Source of the DNA: Hamiltosporidium magnivora
Taxonomy: Eukaryota > Microsporidia > Dubosqiidae
NCBI GenBank assembly: GCA_004325065.1
Contig: PITI01000280.1
Coordinates: 1-15,387, forward strand
Direction of reading: 5' to 3'
DNA length: 15,387 nucleotides
Position 1 is the stretch's first letter. The number at the start of each line of letters is the position of its first letter. Below, one piece after another: positions 10,759-15,387 of the stretch. A model generated the notes under the pieces. The model saw only the letters and a list, made by a program, of their open reading frames with translations. It was not told where the DNA came from and did no database searches. Position numbers and translations under genes: made by a program.

Positions 10759-11193
10759 ATAGAAATATTCATTTATTATATTATTTAATTAAAATGTGGA
10801 CTAACAAGTTTTCTCTTCTTTAAATAATTCCTTCCACCATTTTAACCACTTCGTTATCTTCCTCTAAATACGAATCTTCGTTAATATTTTTCACGGTTCC
10901 TTCGCTGTGATTACTTTATCCAAAATAAGCGGATATTATATTTCTTAATTTCTATTTTAACTCATTTATTATTTAATTTGTAGATAATTAAATGCTAAAA
11001 GATTAATTGGAACCACAATTTAATATATTGTCTCTATTATATGATTTATTAGCTTCAGAAAACCCCTATTAGAGGTAGAAATAAGATGATTGTGATTAAA
11101 ACCCAATTGTCTAGTTTTTTGAAGTTTGTCAAAAAACCTCAACATTATCAGATATAATATTTTGTTATAACAGATATTTTTGTACTTTCTAGA
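10759..11193 (-). pseudogene. Family X gene relic, copy F
   Basis: Function not recognised. On the minus strand, codons 10888-10832 encode NINEDSYLEEDNEVVKMVE, which aligns without gaps to the C-terminal segment of copy A (975-1031). Thirteen of 19 residues are identical and six of the identical residues use different synonymous codons, so an ancestor was translated and under selection in this frame. Upstream in the same frame are SEGT (copy A: QEGT) and an NR-x-x-x-L-x-x-G-x-N segment near 11038-11006 that parallels DR-x-x-x-L-x-x-G-x-N of copy A. Stops in between show it is not intact. A different frame is open for 57 codons upstream (11193-11023). After the acidic block, GII is followed by TAA; a coding-like ENLLVHILIK tail ending in TAA at 10783 echoes the LIK end of copy A. 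Confidence 0.55.
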
Positions 11194-12479
11194 TTATCTA
11201 ATAAAGGAATAAGTACTAATTGAATTTACAAATTATAAAATATCCAATTTTTATACCAAAATTTGAACTAGAAACGGGTTTTAGAAATATATTTTGAGTA
11301 AAAGAAACTTTTTGAAACTTTTTAAAAAAATCACAAACATAATTAAAATTGTATATTCAACCTTCGAATTAGTTTATTTATTACACATATATTAAAACAT
11401 GTCCTTTTTTTCACCTATCCGTTCAAGTATCAAGTTTTTTGAAACTTCTTTTAGTCTTATGACAAAATCAAAATATATCACCAATTTAACGATTCTATGT
11501 CGGCAAAATTTATTTTACAAATCATTCGATACAAATTAAATTTTTTTTATTACCAAAATACACTATAGAATAAAAAATGCTAATAGAACATAGATTTTGA
11601 TATTTTTTTTTAAATCATACTGATTTTTATTGTTAATATACTTAAGTATTAAATCAACATAACAATTTTTCTTAAATAAAATACTCTGTAGCTCATAAAT
11701 CAACGAAAAATTATTGAATAAAAATCGAGTTTTAAATAAAAAAAATTCATAATGATTGTTTTTATAAGATTTATGGATTCCTTTCCAAATATTATTACAA
11801 GTAGTTTGAAATTAGAATCAACGAAGAATTTGTAAACAATAAAATTATTAAACTAGAGGTATAAAAGTACTCGAAAACACGCTGAATAAGAGTACAGCGG
11901 TTTCTATAGAGAAAAATCAAGAAAAGAACATCGATGTAACCTAAGATGATATATGACCGACTTTTTTGTTTTTAAAGATCTAAAATATTGTATATACATG
12001 ATGCAAAGACATAAATAATTATATATTTTACCATTCTGGTATAATGCTTATCAACTTTGCTATTTTTATATGTTTTAAATAAAAATATAATAAAACCCTA
12101 GAAAAATGGATCTACAAATATAAAAGAATAAACAAATTCTTGGAAATTCAGATTAAACTTTCATAATAACTGTAAAAAATACATTTTTAAAAGGTATTTT
12201 TTAGACATTAAAACATAGGTTTAAGTTACTCTTAAACTTGATCAAAACGAAAAGTTTAATTCGTTTAAAATGCAATACCAGACGACAAATTGGCTTTTTT
12301 TATTTAGAAGCATCTTTTTGAAAAGTGATATTTTTATATTTTCGTATGACATTAACGCAGTTCTCGGTTTAACATAGATACTTGGTTCATAGTACTTCAT
12401 AGGTATCAAAAACACCTAAATTCCTAAACTTTTCATCTAAAAAGTGTGTAAAGCTACTTTGAAAAGCGAGAAAGTTTTT
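11194..12479. other. Extremely AT-rich stretch without a recognisable gene
   Basis: GC falls to about 18% (for example 11521-11580). A short run of interrupted frame continues upstream of copy F on minus to about 11340. Otherwise nothing coding, repetitive or structural stands out. Confidence 0.6.
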
Positions 12480-12780
12480 ATGTTGGTTAATCTTCGTTTA
12501 CGATAGTGACAGCAAGATAACTTTATCTTTAAATCCGCAATACCAGCGGCATGTCTACCAACTCTACACTTTTCAAACCAAATAGATTTCCAGCTAAGAT
12601 ATATCTCGTAGACCTATATGGGGTCTACCTATACATCGCAATGTCATACCAACAGGTATATTCTGCTACTTTGCCTTCTTGGCTTAATAAGGGGTATGCT
12701 ATCTGTATCTTATTGTTACCAAGTCTTCTAACCTAATTTCACAAGGTAAGCTCTATGCTTTTACATGATAGTTACCTACA
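12480..12780 (-). pseudogene. GC-elevated island, possible minus-strand gene fragment
   Basis: GC is about 40% at 12541-12720 against roughly 18-25% on both sides. On minus, one frame reads 35 open codons (12732-12628, including IAYPLLSQEGKVAEYTCWYD), a TAG, then about 31 codons (TRYILAGNLFGLKSVELVDMPLV) before further stops. A plus-strand ATG frame at 12551-12736 also stays open for 61 codons and is antisense to this. I favour minus on composition but cannot exclude plus, or a non-coding origin. A perfect 7-bp inverted repeat, GTAGACC (12608-12614) with GGTCTAC (12622-12628), lies inside. No family was recognised. Confidence 0.27.
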
Positions 12781-12848
12781 AGTTAAACCACGGCTTCAAT
12801 CTAGTTACATGAAAAACTACAAAATATATTTATAGAGAATTATGAGTT

Positions 12849-12860
12849 CTATAGACACAT
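12849..12860 (+). repeat. 12-bp direct repeat, left copy, flanking the minisatellite
   Basis: CTATAGACACAT here recurs exactly at 13128-13139. The two copies bracket the 39-bp minisatellite. It may be a target-site-type duplication, an outlying repeat remnant, or chance. Confidence 0.7.
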
Positions 12861-12930
12861 CCTTTCATTTGTAAATTCCACATAACAACCAAAAACAAAT
12901 AATTTTTGCCGCAACAAAATTTCCAACAAA

Positions 12931-13096
12931 TAATTTTTACTCCAATTAAGGTACTCTTTGTTCAAAAAATAATTTTTACTGCAATTAAGGTACTTTCTGT
13001 TCAAAAAATAATTTTTACTGCAATTAAGGTACTTTCTGTTCAAAAAATAATTTTTACTCCAATTAAGGTACTCTTTGTTCAAAAAATAATTTTTAA
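12931..13096 (+). repeat. 39-bp minisatellite, four copies in A-B-B-A order
   Basis: Four complete tandem units occupy 12931-12969, 12970-13008, 13009-13047 and 13048-13086, followed by a 10-base partial unit. Units 1 and 4 are identical to each other (type A), as are units 2 and 3 (type B). A and B differ by a C/G change in TACTCC versus TACTGC and by a CTCTTTG versus CTTTCTG swap. A shorter diverged copy (12898-12930) may precede the array. Because 39 is a multiple of 3 and the unit lacks stops in some frames, open frames cross the array on both strands. These give simple 13-residue peptide repeats without homology and are not called as genes. Confidence 0.95.
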
Positions 13097-13127
13097 TCTG
13101 GTAATCTATACTCTACCAACCTAAACT

Positions 13128-13139
13128 CTATAGACACAT
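13128..13139 (+). repeat. 12-bp direct repeat, right copy
   Basis: Exact copy of 12849-12860, on the far side of the 39-bp array. Confidence 0.7.
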
Positions 13140-13398
13140 ATATAAGTAAAAAATAAAATAATCACTTATTAAATAAATATTTTTATATTTTCGTTTACTC
13201 AATTACAGTAGAAATTATCGTTTAAAAAAGAATATTTTTATCAGTTCTAATAAACACATATATTTATGAAGTAATACAACTATTATTTTAATTGTAGATA
13301 CATATATCGAACAGAATTCAAAAAGAGAGAAATATGAAATAATAAGAATATTTAAAAGAAAATTATTTGATTGTTTTTTTAAAAAGAAGAAAATATAT

Positions 13399-13518
13399 TT
13401 TGAATAGAAAAGAAAGTTTGAAAGGAAAAAGAAATAACTTTGAATCTAAAAGAAAGTTTGAAAGGAAAAAGAAATACCTTTGAATCTAAAAGAAAGTCTG
13501 AAAGGAAAAAGAAATAAC
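13399..13518 (+). repeat. 40-bp purine-rich tandem repeat, three copies
   Basis: Units at 13399-13438, 13439-13478 and 13479-13518 differ at only a few positions (TAG versus TCT near the start, TTTG/TCTG, TAAC/TACC). The plus strand is almost entirely purine. The array lies 100 bases downstream of the RPS9 stop, so a transcript reading through would be strongly pyrimidine-rich there. It could affect 3' end formation, but nothing in the sequence proves it. Confidence 0.95.
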
Positions 13519-13618
13519 TTCAGTCGAAATGATAGAAACTAAAATTTTCACAAACCAGAAAGACGAGAAAAATTCGAAGAAAATAAGGAACAAAAAAAAT
13601 AAATAGAAACCCTTTTAC

Positions 13619-14206
13619 TTAATCAAATGCTGTTAACTCTTCTTGATGACCAGTATGTCCTCTGTTTTTCTTCTTTCTTTTACTGAGTTTGTTACCACCC
13701 AACGAAGAAAAAGGTGCAATTTCAATAAATCCTTCATTCTCTGCACTAACAATATACCCAGGTTTATCAGTAATACGTCCTTTAATACTAATATGTCTCT
13801 GATTAATCATAACCCTAGCTTGATGGACAGATTTAGACAACCCAGCCTCAAAAACACGGTGTTGCAACCTACGCTCAAGAAAATTGACAGGCGTCAGATT
13901 CAATACTTTCTCCAAATTCTTCACAATATCACTTCGATCTCGAAAATCCACATCCTCAAAAATTCCAATTTTTACTATTTTGTTCAATAGACACCTACCA
14001 TCAACTATCTGCTGCTTCTCATCATTACTTATCAGTAAATCACGAGCCCTTCGTTTTATATCATCACATATTTTCTGAATTGTCCATAATTCTCTCTTAT
14101 TTTTTAACCCAAACATACCCACCAATTTCATTTCCTCCAATAATCTGTCTCTATCATAAGGACGCTTCGGATTCTTTGAACGTTTATGAGATCTCGGTCG
14201 TGCCAT
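13619..14206 (-). CDS. RPS9: 40S ribosomal protein S9 (uS4 family)
   Basis: A component of the small cytosolic ribosomal subunit. It binds 18S rRNA early in 40S assembly and helps shape the mRNA entry and decoding region. The 195-residue protein spans the whole family length (human is 194). It has an N-terminal basic segment (MARPRSHKRSKNPKRPYDRDR), the conserved FGLKNKRELW (32-41) and an S4 RNA-binding domain at about 109-153 (FLERRLQHRVFEAGLSKS, then QARVMINQRHI). It ends in a basic KRKKK patch and an acidic tail. The linker before the S4 domain (about 82-108) is roughly 8 residues longer than in human S9. No intron is apparent. The ATG is supported by the family N-terminus and by a CCCC run 6 bases upstream. 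It is divergent from RPL21 across 488 bases, which suggests a shared promoter region. The stop is TAA. Confidence 0.97.
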   Translation of the reverse strand: MARPRSHKRSKNPKRPYDRDRLLEEMKLVGMFGLKNKRELWTIQKICDDIKRRARDLLISNDEKQQIVDGRCLLNKIVKIGIFEDVDFRDRSDIVKNLEKVLNLTPVNFLERRLQHRVFEAGLSKSVHQARVMINQRHISIKGRITDKPGYIVSAENEGFIEIAPFSSLGGNKLSKRKKKNRGHTGHQEELTAFD

Positions 14207-14212
14207 TTTTTA

Positions 14213-14216
14213 GGGG
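14213..14216 (-). promoter_or_regulatory. C-run (CCC-like) start-proximal motif of RPS9
   Basis: On the minus strand the sequence just before the start reads CGACCCCTAAAAAATG. A C-run immediately upstream of the start codon is the known CCC-like signal of highly expressed microsporidian genes. Function here is inferred from position. Confidence 0.65.
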
Positions 14217-14304
14217 TCGTTTTTCTTAAAAAAATATTTTGGTTTTTTTTTAAAAGAAAATAAAAAATATTTATATTCTTGGTAAAAACTTAAGTACATT
14301 TTTA

Positions 14305-14432
14305 GAGTTCGTTTTTTTAAAAAAAATATTTTTTTTAGAGTTCGTTTTTAAGAAAATAAAAAATAAATTCGTGTTCGTTTTTTAAGAGAAATATTTTTTA
14401 AGAATTCGTTTTTAAGAAAATAAAATTTAAAA
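14305..14432. repeat. TTCGTTTTT repeat cluster in the divergent promoter region
   Basis: Four imperfect units of 31-33 bases begin at 14305, 14338, 14371 and 14402, each with [AT]GTTCG or AATTCG followed by a T-run and then an A-run. Units 1 and 3 carry an AATATTTTTT-type second half, while units 2 and 4 carry AAGAAAATAAAA, so the cluster is a doubled 64-66-base dimer. A related TCGTTTTTCTTAAAAAAATATTTT stretch follows the RPS9 C-run at 14217. It may simply be expanded low-complexity DNA, or it may carry regulatory sites for the gene pair. Confidence 0.8.
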
Positions 14433-14516
14433 ATTGTAATAATTATCAATCTATTATTGTTTTATTACTTATGACAAATTATTTAAACCATACATTACTC
14501 TTACCATAACATATCT

Positions 14517-14668
14517 TTATCTTACTCTTACTACTAATACTATCCTATTACCATACTATCTTACTAATATCATACTAATAGTACCTTGGTACTACTGCCC
14601 TAATATCCTACTACCCTAATATCCTTCTATCCTAATACCCATCTATAATATCCATCTTACTGTTTTTA
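14517..14668 (+). other. G-poor C/T/A tract upstream of RPL21
   Basis: About 150 bases made almost only of C, T and A, built from TACTA, CTTAC, ATCC and CCTA motifs. It includes CCCTAATATCCT twice (14598-14609 and 14614-14625) and a GTACC-TT-GGTAC inverted repeat (14581-14592), which contains the few G residues. It ends about 25 bases before the RPL21 ATG, where a promoter or transcription start would be expected. It contrasts sharply with the A/T-only DNA on its left. Confidence 0.75.
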
Positions 14669-14685
14669 ATTTTTTATTTTTTTCT

Positions 14686-14692
14686 CCCCTCC
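14686..14692 (+). promoter_or_regulatory. C-run (CCC-like) start-proximal motif of RPL21
   Basis: CCCCTCC lies two bases before the ATG at 14695, after a T-rich run. It mirrors the C-run ahead of RPS9 and supports both the start choice and a microsporidian origin. Function is inferred from known microsporidian ribosomal protein genes. Confidence 0.65.
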
Positions 14693-14694
14693 AA

Positions 14695-15177
14695 ATGAGA
14701 AGTAAAGGTTACAGAAGAGGAACAAGACACAGATTTGCACAACCACACCGTAAACACGGTGCAATCCGCATGTCAAAATATATGACAACCTACAAAAAGA
14801 ACGATCTAGTAGACATAAAAGTAAACCCAGCAATCCACAAAGGTATGCCACACAAATTTTATCACGGTCGTACCGGTAAAGTAGTAGGAGTAAATCCCAG
14901 ATCTTTAGTAGTAATTCTCAACAAAACAGTTGGTAACAAACAAATACGACGTACTTTATATGTCAGAGAAGAACATCTCAGTAAAAGTAGATGTAATGAA
15001 GATTTTATTGCACGACGTGCTACTAATGATGAGATAAGACAACAAGCAGTTTTAGAAGGTAAGAAAGTTAAATGTCTTAAAAGACAACTTCCAGGTCCAA
15101 GAGAGTCATTTGTTGTTTCTATGGTTAATAATACACCTGTTAGTCTTGGTTATGAACCATACGTTGATACTTTTTAG
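14695..15177 (+). CDS. RPL21: 60S ribosomal protein L21 (eL21 family)
   Basis: A component of the large cytosolic ribosomal subunit in eukaryotes and archaea, contacting 28S and 5S rRNA. The 160 residues equal the usual eukaryotic length. Conserved features in order are KGYRRGTRHRF (4-14), RKHG (19-22), the SH3-like core HKGMPHKFYHGRTGKV (48-63), VREEHLSKSRCNEDF (90-105) and KRQLPGPRE (129-137), with the family-typical PY near the C-terminus (155-156). The family N-terminus and the C-run just upstream fix the start. No intron is needed. The stop TAG is followed directly by an in-frame TAA. GC and codon use are richer than in the surrounding AT-rich DNA. Transcription is divergent from RPS9, and both genes serve the cytosolic ribosome, consistent with shared control. 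Confidence 0.98.
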   Translation: MRSKGYRRGTRHRFAQPHRKHGAIRMSKYMTTYKKNDLVDIKVNPAIHKGMPHKFYHGRTGKVVGVNPRSLVVILNKTVGNKQIRRTLYVREEHLSKSRCNEDFIARRATNDEIRQQAVLEGKKVKCLKRQLPGPRESFVVSMVNNTPVSLGYEPYVDTF

Positions 15178-15192
15178 TAAAAGAAATTAATT

Positions 15193-15228
15193 AAGGATTT
15201 TTATTTTATTAAGGGGTTTTATTTTATT
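15193..15228 (+). repeat. Short tandem repeat downstream of RPL21
   Basis: Two adjacent AAGG-x-x-TTTTATTTTATT-type units of about 18 bases follow the RPL21 stop, in the presumed 3' untranslated or terminator region. Confidence 0.6.
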
Positions 15229-15268
15229 AATAGTTTTACTTATAATAATATTTTCTATTTTATATTCG

Positions 15269-15387
15269 GTTTTACTTTAGGAGAATTCTGTTTATTATAA
15301 TTTATTTTATTTAAATATTTTTTTTAAAAAAGTTTTATCTTAGGGAATTCTATTTATTATAATTTATTATAATTTATTTTATTTAAA
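15269..15387 (+). repeat. 47-56-bp tandem repeat running off the right edge
   Basis: The first unit (15269-15315) and the second (15332-15387) both contain GTTTTA, CTTAGGG or CTTTAGGAG, then GAATTC, TTTATTATAATTTATT and a TTTAAA end. The second unit carries an extra 10-base duplication of TTATAATTTA type. A T/A-rich linker separates them. The array may continue beyond the window. Confidence 0.85.

Noticed and set aside
12551..12736. 61-codon plus-strand ATG frame in the GC island.
   Set aside because: It is antisense to an equally plausible minus-strand reading, has no start signal and no recognised family. It is reported only as part of the island.
12849..13124. Open frames on both strands across the 39-bp array.
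   Set aside because: They result from a repeat unit divisible by three. The peptides are bare 13-residue repeats.
13643..14078. Plus-strand open frames inside RPS9.
   Set aside because: They are antisense shadows of the strongly conserved RPS9 coding sequence.
14666..14851. Minus-strand open frame over the RPL21 start.
   Set aside because: It is an antisense shadow of RPL21 and its upstream tract.

Overview
The window looks like nuclear DNA of an AT-rich microbial eukaryote, most probably a microsporidian with a large, gene-poor genome. The two intact genes are intronless eukaryotic ribosomal proteins, uS4 (RPS9) and eL21 (RPL21), of nearly standard length. Each has a C-run (CCCC) 5-6 bases before its ATG, which matches the CCC-like start-proximal signal known from microsporidian ribosomal protein genes. 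The genus is not determined; Hamiltosporidium or Edhazardia are only guesses.

Layout. The right end (13.6-15.2 kb) is the only convincingly functional part: RPS9 on the minus strand and RPL21 on the plus strand, divergent across a 488-base shared promoter region. That region holds a TTCGTTTTT-type repeat cluster and a G-poor C/T/A tract. Short tandem repeats sit beyond both genes: 40-bp units downstream of RPS9 and 47-56-bp units downstream of RPL21. Further left is a 39-bp minisatellite (12931-13096) whose four copies are arranged A-B-B-A, flanked by a 12-bp direct repeat.

The left 12.8 kb contains no gene I can call intact. It is AT-rich DNA with islands of higher GC (35-53% over 100-200 bases) in which coding-like reading is broken by stops and frameshifts. 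Two dispersed families can be shown by comparing copies inside the window. Family X has copies at about 685-1079 (+) and 10759-11193 (-), and a weaker one at 4503-4881 (+). Its acidic C-terminal segment is conserved at 13 of 19 residues between two copies, with six synonymous third-base changes. Family C has copies at about 1-480 (-) and 5220-7380 (-), sharing a 63-base block in which two glutamate codons of one copy are TAA in the other. These look like relics of duplicated genes or transposable elements. Their function was not recognised.

Other coding-like but broken or marginal stretches lie at 2332-4300, 7845-8087, 8412-8956 and 9961-10287, and a GC-elevated island lies at 12480-12780. 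All are low-confidence calls, because in DNA this AT-rich open frames of 60-80 codons also arise by chance. No tRNA, rRNA or CRISPR array was found.
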